Positions 22,965 to 32,208 of a DNA stretch of 64,000 bases are shown one piece after another. The stretch is from Scybalomonas sp905214925 (GTDB lineage: Bacteria; Bacillota; Clostridia; Lachnospirales; Lachnospiraceae), in assembly GCA_905214925.1 (NCBI GenBank), contig CAJMOB010000016.1, positions 11,352 to 75,351 on the forward strand. Direction: 5' to 3'. The notes beneath the pieces are model-generated. The model was not told where the DNA came from. It made no database searches and saw only the letters and a list, made by a program, of their open reading frames with translations. The position numbers were made by a program, and so were the translations under genes. Within the stretch, counting starts at the first letter, position 1. Each line of letters opens with the position of its first letter.

Positions 22965-25034
22965 TTACTGTTTTAATACTTTTAATAGGTTATTCACTTC
23001 TTTTTGAGCAACACTATTATGAAAACTATCATAACGGAAGAACATATAGCCATCTACTTTTCCAGTTTCTCTTCCATATAAAATTTGATCGCGTAAAATG
23101 GTGGATTTCTTTCCCCATTCTCCACTATCTACATTGCTATATCCTGCTTTATATACAGCAATACCAATATATAAATCAACAATATCGGATTTATTTAATT
23201 GAATCCATTGATCGACCATCTTATCATAAGCAGCGGTCTTATGATCAAAACTCCAATAAATCTGTGGACAAATATAGTCCACATACCCTTTTTCACTTAA
23301 CCATGTATCAATATCTACATAATACATCGTATTATCTTTTAAATTATTAATATTTCCGGCTGGACTAATACCAAAACGAATATTTGGATCAGCAGCTTTT
23401 ACTGTACTATATAATTTTTTTACAAGAGTATTTACATTTTCTCTTCTCCAATTAGCAATAGAAAGTTTGGAACCAGATGCCTTATACTCTGTAGCATCAA
23501 AACTATTGGCATAATTAGAACCTAAAGATGGATAGAAATAGTCATCTAAATGAATCCCATCCACATCGTATTTATCTAAAATTTCTTTTACACCATTTAC
23601 AATTAAGTTTTGCACTTCTTTAACAGCTGGATTATAGTATAATCCGTTGTTATAAGCTAATACATAGCGTTCTTTTCCCTTTGTAGCTCGGAACTTTCTA
23701 GCTGGGTTATCTTTTGAAAGCTTTGTAATATCCGTACTAGAAGAAGAAACACGATACGGATTGATCCAAGCCTCTACTTTTAATCCTTTTTTATGGCTTG
23801 CTTCTACCACGTATTCAAATGGATCATATCCTGGATCCACACCTTGTGTTCCAGATACGTATTGGGACCAAGGGAACAGATCAGACTCATAAATAGCATC
23901 TCCAAATGGGCGAACTTGGAAAAGAATCGTATTCATTCCATAATTTACACAGTCTTCAATAATGCTATCAATTTTCTTTTTCCATTGAGCCTCTGTCTTT
24001 TTCCCAGAACCAAGTTCCAAATAAGAAACCCACATTCCTTTCATTTCTTCTTGGCCTTCTTCTGGAACATCTGGCTCTTCTACATCTGGTACTTCTTCCA
24101 CGGGAACGGTTAGTGTCACTGTTCCAAGATCTTCGTCAACTGTTAATACTAATCCAAAGGCCTCTGCAATTACTTCTATCGGCGCCATCATATAGTATTT
24201 TCCATTCGCTACTTTTTTTACTGCACGAAGTGGCTCTGTCAAAGTGATCTCTTCTCCATTCACTAAGGCTGTTTTACTGCCTTTTTTCATAATAATACTC
24301 TGATCACCCTTTGTTAATGTCATCTTTGAATTCTTATAAGAATACTGAATGCCTTGTCCACCTTTTGCAAAAGTTGTATAAGCAGGAACTAAAATTGTAT
24401 CATTCTTTTTAATCGCTGGCATGACTGTAGATACTTTCTTTCCTTCTGCATATACCGTATACTGGGTATCCGTATAATTTTGTTTTTTTCCAGCATAGAC
24501 AATGGCTAGTGATTGCTTACTGCTATCAGAACTGCTCGTATTATCTACAATTGAAATTGTTGCTGTAGAAGAAGTATACACATAATCAAAACCTAAATAC
24601 TTGGATACAAAACGAGATGGTACAAGCAATTTTGTTTCATTTACATTTCGATATAAAACAAATTTCGCTTTTGCTGGAACTTGAACTTTCTTTCCATTTA
24701 CAAGTGCATAAGTGCCATCTACATATAATACAACTTTATTCCCGTTCTTACTCAGTGTTAAACTCTTCTCTGCTTCTGAATAAGCGGTAGAAACATTTAA
24801 TGCATCTTGAAATACTTCTTCATAAGGTAAAAGACCGATATCTCCATCTAAAATTCCTGGAGTATCACTGATGTCTACGTTTTTGTTATTACACTTCACT
24901 TTTAACTGCTTATCTGTGTAATTATAATTTTTTCCAGAATACCGAATTGGCAAACTGGTTGCTCCTTGAACTGGAACTGCCACCATGACTAAACAAAATA
25001 CAAGCAGTCCTGTTAACCATTTTTTAATTTTCAT
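22965..25034 (-). CDS. secreted family-10 glycosidase-like protein with copper amine oxidase-N domains
   Basis: A 689-residue exported protein. The signal peptide is MKIKKWLTGLLVFCLVMVAV. Two stalk-like copper amine oxidase N-terminal domains follow (about 30-165 and 170-310; LLVPSRFVSKYLGFDYV and YYMMAPIEVIAEAFGLVL are their typical helices). An acidic Pro/Glu linker (PDVEEPDVPEEGQEEMKG) leads to a GHL10 (DUF187) barrel at 335-640 with GMWVSYLELGSG, ILFQVRPFGDAIYESDLFPW, VDGIHLDDYFYP and YICPQIYW. Related proteins act on wall glycans or polysaccharide; no substrate is fixed. Monocistronic, divergent from the metallo-hydrolase gene. Confidence 0.88.
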   Translation of the reverse strand: MKIKKWLTGLLVFCLVMVAVPVQGATSLPIRYSGKNYNYTDKQLKVKCNNKNVDISDTPGILDGDIGLLPYEEVFQDALNVSTAYSEAEKSLTLSKNGNKVVLYVDGTYALVNGKKVQVPAKAKFVLYRNVNETKLLVPSRFVSKYLGFDYVYTSSTATISIVDNTSSSDSSKQSLAIVYAGKKQNYTDTQYTVYAEGKKVSTVMPAIKKNDTILVPAYTTFAKGGQGIQYSYKNSKMTLTKGDQSIIMKKGSKTALVNGEEITLTEPLRAVKKVANGKYYMMAPIEVIAEAFGLVLTVDEDLGTVTLTVPVEEVPDVEEPDVPEEGQEEMKGMWVSYLELGSGKKTEAQWKKKIDSIIEDCVNYGMNTILFQVRPFGDAIYESDLFPWSQYVSGTQGVDPGYDPFEYVVEASHKKGLKVEAWINPYRVSSSSTDITKLSKDNPARKFRATKGKERYVLAYNNGLYYNPAVKEVQNLIVNGVKEILDKYDVDGIHLDDYFYPSLGSNYANSFDATEYKASGSKLSIANWRRENVNTLVKKLYSTVKAADPNIRFGISPAGNINNLKDNTMYYVDIDTWLSEKGYVDYICPQIYWSFDHKTAAYDKMVDQWIQLNKSDIVDLYIGIAVYKAGYSNVDSGEWGKKSTILRDQILYGRETGKVDGYMFFRYDSFHNSVAQKEVNNLLKVLKQ

Positions 25035-25276
25035 TCTCCTTTACTCACCTTCTTTTTCTTTCTAATTTTTTCTTCTTATCCTTGTATGACATGAAATTAT
25101 GATAGAAGAAATGGAAAGTTTTTGTCATTCAATTTCCTATAAAGATAATGCCAATTTGTACCTTTTTATTGCATAGAAATAGTAAAATTACCTTTCATTC
25201 TCTCTTTTTTCCTTCAGTTGACATTTCTTTTTTCCTAATGTACAATCAGACCACAGATTGATTATAGGAGGAAGTT

Positions 25277-26380
25277 ATGAAAAAATTACGCTTTTTGACA
25301 CTTATTTTAACAATGCTCTTTGTATTTGTTGGCTGTAGTAATGAAGCATTTTCTATGGAAAATACCCTTTCTAACTCTTCAGCTCTTGGAACTACAACGA
25401 GCAGTACAAAAAAATTATCCAATTTAAAAGTCCACTATATCGATGTAGGGCAAGGAGATTCTCAATTATTGCAAACAAATGGTATCAACATTTTAATTGA
25501 TACAGGAGAAGCAGACCAATCGGCGAATTTAATTGCCTATCTAGAATCACAAGGGGTTCAAACAATCGATTATTTATTTTTAACGCATCCCCATACCGAT
25601 CATATGGGCGCTGCAACCGCGGTTATGGAACACTTTCCTGTAAAACAGGTTTATTTGACAAATCGCACCCATACAACAGCCGCTTATCGTAAGTTAATCG
25701 AAACCATTCAGAAGAAAAAAATCAAACGTGTCCAAGCGAAAGCTGGGGTATCCATTAATTTTACAAAAAATCTTCATGGAACCATCCTATCCCCAAGTAA
25801 AAACTATGACGATATCAACGCTTCTAGTATCGTTATGAAAATCACCTATGGCACTACAAGCTTTTTATTTAATGGAGATGCTACTGTTGAAACAGAATCT
25901 GATATTTTAAACGCAGGATACGATGTTTCTGCAACGGTTTACAAAGTTGCTCATCATGGAAGCAGTTCCTCAAATAGCACTAAATTTTTACAAGCGGTGA
26001 ATCCATCTCTATGCATTATTCAGCTTGGTAAAAATAATTCCTACGGACATCCACATAAAGAAGTAAAGGAACGATTGAAAAAATTAGGCGTTCCTGTCTA
26101 CCGAACCGATGAAGATGGTACGATTGTTGTCACAACCAACGGGAAAAAACTTTCTGTAAAAACGAAGAAAACAAATAGCGCTACTATCTCAACATCTCCA
26201 TCCACGACAACACCAAGTACAGGCAATTCAAAAGCAACTTATATCGGAAATAAAAACTCAAAAGTTTTCCATCTACCTACTTGTTCTTCTCTTCCAAATA
26301 AGAAAAATCAAGTAACATTCACCTCTCGTTCGGCTGCTATTCAATCGGGATACCATGCTTGTTCTCGTTGTAATCCATAA
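25277..26380 (+). CDS. ComEC-like metallo-beta-lactamase-fold lipoprotein
   Basis: A 367-residue lipoprotein: MKKLRFLTLILTMLFVFVG then Cys 20. Residues 50-300 form the MBL hydrolase similar to the C-terminal domain of ComEC: YIDVGQGDS, LTHPHTDHMGA (metal ligands HxHxDH), LFNGDA and KVAHHGS. A Ser/Thr linker follows, then a small cysteine module (FHLPTCSSL ... ACSRCNP) like the Ada metal-binding fold. It would act outside the membrane on phosphodiesters, possibly DNA or nucleotides. GGAGG precedes the ATG. No competence genes adjoin it. Confidence 0.87.
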   Translation: MKKLRFLTLILTMLFVFVGCSNEAFSMENTLSNSSALGTTTSSTKKLSNLKVHYIDVGQGDSQLLQTNGINILIDTGEADQSANLIAYLESQGVQTIDYLFLTHPHTDHMGAATAVMEHFPVKQVYLTNRTHTTAAYRKLIETIQKKKIKRVQAKAGVSINFTKNLHGTILSPSKNYDDINASSIVMKITYGTTSFLFNGDATVETESDILNAGYDVSATVYKVAHHGSSSSNSTKFLQAVNPSLCIIQLGKNNSYGHPHKEVKERLKKLGVPVYRTDEDGTIVVTTNGKKLSVKTKKTNSATISTSPSTTTPSTGNSKATYIGNKNSKVFHLPTCSSLPNKKNQVTFTSRSAAIQSGYHACSRCNP

Positions 26381-26409
26381 ACAAAAAAACAATTGATAAA
26401 GATAGAAAA

Positions 26410-26444
26410 CGGAAGAATTTTTCTTTACTAGAATAATTCTTCCG
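26410..26444. terminator. bidirectional terminator, metallo-hydrolase / ilvE
   Basis: CGGAAGAATT (26410-26419) and AATTCTTCCG (26435-26444) form a perfect 10-bp stem, with a T-run after it (CTTTTTTATC) and an A-run before it. It serves the two convergent genes. Confidence 0.75.
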
Positions 26445-26466
26445 CTTTTTTATCTTTTTCTGAAAA

Positions 26467-27540
26467 TTAACAATCGATAGATTGTACCCAACCGTGAGTA
26501 TCTTCGATTCTTCCTAATTGAATTCCTGTTACCGTATCATAGAGTTTTTGACTTAACTCGCCAATTCCGCCTCCATTGATTAGCATAACTTCTTCTCCAT
26601 ATCTTAATTTTCCAACTGGAGAAATAACAGCTGCTGTACCAGTTCCCCAAACTTCTTCCAATTTTCCAGCTTTATAAGCATCATAAACTTCATCAATGGA
26701 GAGTCTTTTTTCTACTACATCATAACCCCATTCCTTACAAAGAGTAATAACCGAATCTCTTGTAATTCCTGGTAAAATACTTCCGTTTAACTGTGGTGTT
26801 ATCACTTTACCATCAATTTTAAAGAAAATATTCATAGAACCAACTTCTTCAATATATTTTCTTTCTACACCATCGAGCCAAAGAACTTGTTCATATTCTT
26901 CACTATTAGCTTTCACTTGTCCAATCAGACTGGCAGCATAATTTCCACCTGTTTTTGCTTCACCAATACCACCTCTTACTGCTCTTACATAATCATCTTC
27001 AATCCAAATAGCAACTGGATCAAGACCGTTTGCATAGTAAACACCACTTGGAGAAAGAATAATAAGGAATAAATATGTTTTTGATGGTTTTACTCCTAAA
27101 AATTCATCTGTCGCAATAATAAATGGACGAATATATAGAGAAGTCCCTGGATCTGTTGGAATCCAATCTTCATCCACTTTTACAACAGCTTTTACTGCTT
27201 GAACGAAATCTTCTTCTGGAATTTTTGGAATACAAAGTCTTTCATTGCTCCGATTTGCACGCTTTGCATTCATATCTGGACGGAACAATACATGTTCTCC
27301 TTTTTCTGATAAATATGCCTTCAACCCCTCAAACATAGCCTGAGAATAGTGAAATACCATAGCAGAAGGTTCTAATGAAATCTTTTGATATGGAACAATT
27401 CTCGGATCATGCCAGCCTTGTCCTTCTGTATAATTCATAATAAACATATGATCGGTAAAGATTTTTCCAAAAGGAAGTGGATGTCCCTTTTCTGGTTTTT
27501 GTTTTGGATTTTTGGTCTTTTCAATCTTAATGTCTAACAT
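26467..27540 (-). CDS. ilvE: branched-chain amino acid aminotransferase
   Basis: A 357-residue class IV PLP aminotransferase interconverting Leu, Ile and Val with their 2-oxo acids. Markers are HYSQAMFEGLKAYLSEKG, IRPFIIATDEFLGVKPS, the Schiff-base Lys in GEAKTGGNYAASL, and EVGSMNIFFKIDG followed by GSILPGITRDSV. Length and order fit the bacterial BCAT type II enzyme. Monocistronic on the minus strand with an AGAGAGGG ribosome site. Confidence 0.93.
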   Translation of the reverse strand: MLDIKIEKTKNPKQKPEKGHPLPFGKIFTDHMFIMNYTEGQGWHDPRIVPYQKISLEPSAMVFHYSQAMFEGLKAYLSEKGEHVLFRPDMNAKRANRSNERLCIPKIPEEDFVQAVKAVVKVDEDWIPTDPGTSLYIRPFIIATDEFLGVKPSKTYLFLIILSPSGVYYANGLDPVAIWIEDDYVRAVRGGIGEAKTGGNYAASLIGQVKANSEEYEQVLWLDGVERKYIEEVGSMNIFFKIDGKVITPQLNGSILPGITRDSVITLCKEWGYDVVEKRLSIDEVYDAYKAGKLEEVWGTGTAAVISPVGKLRYGEEVMLINGGGIGELSQKLYDTVTGIQLGRIEDTHGWVQSIDC

Positions 27541-27672
27541 AATTATTCCCTCTCTCTTTATCTTTTTTCCTGTCTTTCACTTTAACACGCTAGCGAAAAA
27601 GCTTTTTAAATTTAATTTTTATTATCGTACTTTTTCCTGATAAAGTCAAGAAGAAAATTGACCAAAAATGAA

Positions 27673-28164
27673 TTATTTCACTCTTTCATATTTCAAAAAT
27701 ACATATTCCAAATCAAAATATGTCTGTTCTTCACTATCGGCTGTAATCTTCCATTCTGGCATTTTATCAAGATTTGGGAAATAAGTATCGGCTTTGTATT
27801 CATAATCGACTTTTGTCACATGTGCAGTATTACAATATGGTAACATCATTTTATAAATACTTTCCCCACCAATGATATAAATATCTTCACTTGGATATTT
27901 TTTTAACTCTTCTAACAATTCTTCTTGACTATGAACAATAATGGCATCTTTCTTTGTATAATTCTTATCGGTTGTCAATACAATATTCGTTCTTTTCGCC
28001 AATGGCATTTGGTTTGGAAAACTTTCTAATGTCTTTCTTCCCATAACAACAACTTTCCCTGTTGTCATTTGACGGAAAAATTTCATATCATCTGGAATAT
28101 GCACTAATAATTTATTATTAAAACCGATTGCCCAATTTTTATCCGCATTTACAATCAAGTTCAT
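27673..28164 (-). CDS. folA: dihydrofolate reductase
   Basis: A 163-residue NADPH-dependent enzyme regenerating tetrahydrofolate. MNLIVNADKNWAIGFNNKLL opens the protein, with the active-site acid in HIPDDMKFFR, the cofactor segment VVMGRKTLESFP, and IYIIGGESIYKMMLPYC near the C-terminal third. It lies 60 bases downstream of thyA in the same direction, the common thyA-folA pair. Length is standard. Confidence 0.94.
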   Translation of the reverse strand: MNLIVNADKNWAIGFNNKLLVHIPDDMKFFRQMTTGKVVVMGRKTLESFPNQMPLAKRTNIVLTTDKNYTKKDAIIVHSQEELLEELKKYPSEDIYIIGGESIYKMMLPYCNTAHVTKVDYEYKADTYFPNLDKMPEWKITADSEEQTYFDLEYVFLKYERVK

Positions 28165-28224
28165 AAACGGTAACTTCCTTTCTTTCTATTTCTTTCTACT
28201 TCTTCCTATCGCTCCATACTCTTT

Positions 28225-29073
28225 TTAAATGGCAATTGGAATATTTTTAATTTGTTCTCCTGCTTCATAATCTTCAATTTTAAAGTCATCTTTTGTAAAC
28301 TGATAGAAATCTTTTATTTCTGGATTCATAGAGAACTTTGGTGCAGGATGAGTTGGACGTTTTATCAACTCTTCAATAATTGGAATATGACGATCATAAA
28401 TATGGGCATCTGCAATTACATGTACAAATTCCCCAACTTGCATATCGCAAACTTGTGCTAACATATGAAGCAATACTGCATATTGCACGACATTCCAGTT
28501 ATTTGCCGCTAAAATATCTTGAGAACGCTGATTTAAAATTCCATTTAATACAAGTTTATCACTATCTTTTTTCTTTGTTACATTAAATGTCATACTATAA
28601 GCGCATGGGTATAAATTCATTTCATGTAAATCCGCAAATGTATAAATATTTGTCATAATACGACGGCTATATGGATTGTTTTTCAAGTCATAAATAACGC
28701 GATCCACTTGATCCATCATTCCTTCTTTATACTGATGTTTTACCCCTAGCTGATATCCATAGGCTTTACCGATAGAGCCATTTTCATCTGCCCAGCTGTC
28801 CCAAATATGACTGTTTAAGTCATGAATATTATTGGATTTCTTCTGCCAAATCCAAAGTAATTCATCAATGGCTGACTTTATATAAGTTTTTCTCAATGTA
28901 AGAGCCGGAAACTCTTTTGATAAATCATAACGATTAACAACTCCAAATTTCTTAATCGTATAGGCAGGGGTTCCATCTTCCCAATGAGGGCGCACTTTTT
29001 CCCCCTCCGTACTCACTCCATTTTCTAAAATATCTTTGCACATATTTATAAATAATGTATCTGCGTAACTCAT
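28225..29073 (-). CDS. thyA: thymidylate synthase
   Basis: A 282-residue ThyA making dTMP from dUMP with methylene-tetrahydrofolate. Visible marks are YDLSKEFPALTLRKTYIKSA, the substrate loop NPYSRRIMTNI, catalytic Cys in NLYPCAYSMTFNV (the usual His after Cys is Ala), LNGILNQRSQDILAANNWNV, and AQVCDMQVGEFVHVIADAHI. The PCA variant is also seen in other Clostridia. It starts with ATG behind GAAAGGAAA and is followed by folA. Confidence 0.93.
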   Translation of the reverse strand: MSYADTLFINMCKDILENGVSTEGEKVRPHWEDGTPAYTIKKFGVVNRYDLSKEFPALTLRKTYIKSAIDELLWIWQKKSNNIHDLNSHIWDSWADENGSIGKAYGYQLGVKHQYKEGMMDQVDRVIYDLKNNPYSRRIMTNIYTFADLHEMNLYPCAYSMTFNVTKKKDSDKLVLNGILNQRSQDILAANNWNVVQYAVLLHMLAQVCDMQVGEFVHVIADAHIYDRHIPIIEELIKRPTHPAPKFSMNPEIKDFYQFTKDDFKIEDYEAGEQIKNIPIAI

Positions 29074-29299
29074 AATGTTTCCTTTCTCTTATTTATGAAT
29101 TCTATGTTCCACAAAATAATTATGTCGATAACTCTTCCATATTATCTGTATCTTTTTTATTATAGCAAATTTTTATATAAAGTTGAAGGGAAGAATTGCC
29201 TAACGATTTTTTGAACTTCTTACTAAATTTGCCTCAAAGCCTCTAGCTTTAGGTCTAGTGAGTACTAAGTTGGTAGGACTGTAAACAAAATTTATAGTC

Positions 29300-29530
29300 T
29301 TAATCGAAAAAATCACGAAGCATTTCTTCTATTTCTCTTTTTCTTTTTTCATAAGCGTCCATATCAATTACCCATTGTCCTTTTTGATAACAAAGAACAT
29401 ATCCTTCTTTTATCCCTTCTGGCATCCCCTCTTTTTTCCAATGCTCAATTGTTTCATCTTCCATTTCCACTGTAACAATTCCATCTTCAATTCGATCAAT
29501 CACGACTACGGTTCCTTCTGTAACATTCAT
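29300..29530 (-). CDS. DUF3006 domain protein
   Basis: A 76-residue protein with the DUF3006 layout: VVVIDRIEDGIVTVEMEDET, a loop with MPEGIKEGYVL, and a C-terminal helix WVIDMDAYEKRKREIEEMLR. DUF3006 genes are often beside ComEC-like metallo-hydrolases in Clostridia; here such a gene lies about 3 kb away. Soluble, acidic, function unknown. Confidence 0.82.
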   Translation of the reverse strand: MNVTEGTVVVIDRIEDGIVTVEMEDETIEHWKKEGMPEGIKEGYVLCYQKGQWVIDMDAYEKRKREIEEMLRDFFD

Positions 29531-29710
29531 ATTTTTTCACCTGATCTTTCTATTTTCTTTTCTACAAATTTAAGCACAACTGATTCCCTATAAGGGCAAA
29601 ATGGTTAAAACTTCTTAACTCTGTATCTTGGAACAAAGACTTTCTAAATTGTACAAATTGACTTTACCTATTTCTAAAACAACCTTTTAACACCTGAATG
29701 CTATCACATA

Positions 29711-29758
29711 AAAAATACCTTTACAATCGTCCTCCTTTTCTATTGCAAAGGTATTTTT
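29711..29758 (-). terminator. terminator after the 141-aa hypothetical gene
   Basis: AAAAATACCTTT (29711-29722) and AAAGGTATTTTT (29747-29758), a perfect 12-bp stem just after the stop codon of the minus-strand gene. Confidence 0.75.
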
Positions 29759-29770
29759 CTATCCCATATT

Positions 29771-30199
29771 CTATTTTATACTAAGAGCATCAATTATCCG
29801 ACTGGCCTCTAATGCATTATCCCCAATATCAATTCTTGTAAAAGAAAGACCCAAAAGCAAATTTTCATCTGGCGTTTCTCCCTCTTTTATCAAAAATTCT
29901 AAAAATAGTTGTTTCATCACTTGTTCTGTCTTCTCATTGGGAAAAAGTCGATTGGCAGCTTGTATTAAGTATTCCTTTTCACACTCTCCTTTGTCTTTCA
30001 TTTCCATTAAAATTTCTTGAACTTGAGATGCTTTTTCTGGCTCCCAAGAGAGCAAAAAGAGACATTTGCATACTCCTTTTGTAAAAAATGGTTCTTCTTT
30101 CACCATCCGAAGGATTTGCTCAAATCGTTCAAAGTGAACAATGGATAAAAACAAATTTCTTTTTACCAATTCATTGACACACCTATCTTGCCATCTCAT
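29771..30199 (-). CDS. hypothetical helical protein, 142 aa
   Basis: I do not recognise this family. The start at 30199 (MRWQDRCVNELVKRNLFLSI) is chosen for the GGAGGG site seven bases upstream. The whole protein is predicted helical, with features such as FERFEQILRMVKEEPFFTKG and EKTEQVMKQLFLEFLIKEGE. No membrane segment or signal. It is monocistronic and divergent from argH. Confidence 0.65.
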   Translation of the reverse strand: MRWQDRCVNELVKRNLFLSIVHFERFEQILRMVKEEPFFTKGVCKCLFLLSWEPEKASQVQEILMEMKDKGECEKEYLIQAANRLFPNEKTEQVMKQLFLEFLIKEGETPDENLLLGLSFTRIDIGDNALEASRIIDALSIK

Positions 30200-30304
30200 A
30201 GTAATCCCTCCTAACATCAAATTTACTGTCATTTTAAACTACTACTTAGTATTATTATACCAAAAAATTACAAAAAACAAACTATTTTTTTATAAATTTT
30301 CCTC

Positions 30305-30350
30305 TTTCCAAAATGAATATTTTATTGTATAATATGCATAAAAATACATT
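30305..30350 (+). promoter_or_regulatory. argH promoter with ArgR operator
   Basis: -35 TTTCCA (30305-30310), 17 bp, -10 TATAAT (30328-30333). TATGCATAAAAATACATT (30333-30350) fits the ArgR box TNTGNATWWWWATNCANA at all but the last position, and a weaker half-matching copy lies in the spacer (TGAATATTTTATTGTA). Arginine-dependent repression of argH is therefore likely. Confidence 0.65.
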
Positions 30351-30436
30351 CCTTGTTTGAGATTTGAAAAAACTAAAAGTTTTATCCTTCAAATAAGGGG
30401 TAGTTCAAAAACTATAAAAAGAAAAGAGGAACGATT

Positions 30437-31831
30437 ATGGCACAATTATGGGGAGGTCGTTTTACTAAAGAAACAGACCAGCTTGTTTATAATTTTAATG
30501 CATCCATTTCATTTGATCAGAAATTTTATCATCAAGATATTGAGGGCAGTATGGCCCATGTTAAAATGTTAGCAGCAACAGGAATTTTAACCGAAGAAGA
30601 AAAAGAGAAAATCCTTTCTGGTCTTTCTAGTATTTTAACCGATGTGGAAAATGGAATACTCTCTATCACTTCTGAATATGAAGATATTCATAGCTTTGTA
30701 GAGGCAAATTTAATTGATCGCATTGGCGAAGCTGGAAAAAAGCTTCATACAGGGAGAAGCCGCAACGATCAAGTAGCTCTTGATATGAAACTCTATACAA
30801 GAGATGAAATTATTGCCATCAAAGAACTTGTCTTGCACTTAATGGAAACCCTTCATAACTTAATGAAACAACATATTCATACTTATATGCCTGGTTTTAC
30901 TCATCTCCAAAAGGCACAACCTGTTACACTGGCTCATCATCTTGGAGCTTATATGGAAATGTTTAAAAGAGATTATAGTCGTTTAACTGACATTTATAAC
31001 CGAATGAATTATTGTCCTCTCGGCTCTGGCGCATTAGCAGGAACAACATATCCTCTTGATCGCGAATTAACAGCGAAACTTCTTGGCTTTTATGGCCCAA
31101 CATTAAACAGTATGGACTCCGTATCGGATCGAGATTACTTAATAGAACTGCTTTCCGCTTGCTCTACGATTATGATGCACTTAAGCCGTTTTTCTGAAGA
31201 AATTATCATTTGGAATTCCAATGAATATCGCTTTATTGAACTGGACGACGCTTATAGCACAGGAAGTTCTATTATGCCACAGAAAAAAAATCCCGATATT
31301 GCGGAGTTAGTTCGTGGAAAAACAGGCCGTGTCTATGGAGCTTTAACAAGTCTTTTAACAACGATGAAAGGAATCCCACTTGCTTATAATAAAGATATGC
31401 AAGAAGATAAAGAATTAACTTTTGATGCTCTTGATACCGTAAAAGGCTGCCTTGCTCTCTTTACTGGAATGGTTTCCACGATGACTGTTTTAGAAAAAAA
31501 TATGGAAAAGAGCGCAAAAAATGGTTTCACCAACGCAACCGATGCCGCAGACTATCTTGTAAATCATGGAGTTCCATTCCGCGACGCCCATAGCATCGTT
31601 GGCCAACTTGTCCTCTTTTGTATCGAAAAAGGAATTTCTCTTGATGATATGACACTAGAACAGTATAAAGAAATCTGTCCTGTCTTTGAACAAGATATTT
31701 ACGATGCGATTAGCATGAAAACTTGTGTAGAAAAACGAAATACGATCGGTGCTCCTGGGCAAGAAGCTATGGAAAAAGTGCTCGCTATCAATGAATCATA
31801 CTTAACTTCTCTCAAAAACGATGAGAAATAA
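30437..31831 (+). CDS. argH: argininosuccinate lyase
   Basis: A 464-residue enzyme that releases arginine and fumarate in the last step of arginine synthesis. It has the opening LWGGRFTKETD, LHTGRSRNDQVALD, TPGFTHLQ-like YMPGFTHLQKAQPVTLAHHL, and the fumarase-superfamily signature GSSIMPQKKNPD with its catalytic Ser. Length is standard. It is a single gene here, without argG beside it, behind a promoter with an ArgR box, and followed by a strong terminator. Confidence 0.95.
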   Translation: MAQLWGGRFTKETDQLVYNFNASISFDQKFYHQDIEGSMAHVKMLAATGILTEEEKEKILSGLSSILTDVENGILSITSEYEDIHSFVEANLIDRIGEAGKKLHTGRSRNDQVALDMKLYTRDEIIAIKELVLHLMETLHNLMKQHIHTYMPGFTHLQKAQPVTLAHHLGAYMEMFKRDYSRLTDIYNRMNYCPLGSGALAGTTYPLDRELTAKLLGFYGPTLNSMDSVSDRDYLIELLSACSTIMMHLSRFSEEIIIWNSNEYRFIELDDAYSTGSSIMPQKKNPDIAELVRGKTGRVYGALTSLLTTMKGIPLAYNKDMQEDKELTFDALDTVKGCLALFTGMVSTMTVLEKNMEKSAKNGFTNATDAADYLVNHGVPFRDAHSIVGQLVLFCIEKGISLDDMTLEQYKEICPVFEQDIYDAISMKTCVEKRNTIGAPGQEAMEKVLAINESYLTSLKNDEK

Positions 31832-31883
31832 ACTACTTGGCTGGTTGTCTTCCCGTAAACGATAACAACGAAATGCCAACAAA

Positions 31884-31927
31884 AAAGACAGATATTTTTT
31901 CAATAATTGGATAAAATATCTGTCTTT
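31884..31927. terminator. bidirectional terminator, argH / selenium operon
   Basis: AAAGACAGATATTTT (31884-31898) and AAAATATCTGTCTTT (31913-31927), a perfect 15-bp stem between convergent genes. Confidence 0.8.
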
Positions 31928-31949
31928 ACTTTCCTATTTTTTATCGTCT

Positions 31950-32207
31950 TTATTCTTTCTCCGTCGGAAAGATAAGCTCGATTTGTTTTCCTTCTATGGC
32001 ATATATCTGATAGCCTTTTATATCCGATTGTTCCATCAACGACTTGGCCAAAAGAAAATCCTCTTGCAAAATTCGAATTGAAATGCCACAAGAACTAGAA
32101 ATTTCTCGCAAAGTGGGCATAATCATAAATTTTACTTTTTCTCTTAAATAGCTCTGTCCTGCCATAGCACTATGGGTTGATGGAAATGTAATTAAATAAT
32201 ATTTCAT
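31950..32207 (-). CDS. DUF3343 putative Se/S carrier protein
   Basis: An 85-residue protein. YYLITFPSTHSAMAGQSYLR, then the segment IMPTLREISSSCGISIRILQ with a conserved Cys, match DUF3343 (Se_S_carrier-like), whose genes follow selenium-utilisation genes in many anaerobes. The ATG lies one base after the stop codon of ywqG, so the two are coupled. It may pass a persulfide or perselenide; this is by association only. Confidence 0.8.
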   Translation of the reverse strand: MKYYLITFPSTHSAMAGQSYLREKVKFMIMPTLREISSSCGISIRILQEDFLLAKSLMEQSDIKGYQIYAIEGKQIELIFPTEKE

Positions 32208-32208
32208 T

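Noticed and set aside
22965..23350. Plus-strand 138-codon frame opposite the glycosidase-like gene
   Set aside because: His/Tyr-rich shadow of a well-supported minus-strand gene; no ribosome site or family.
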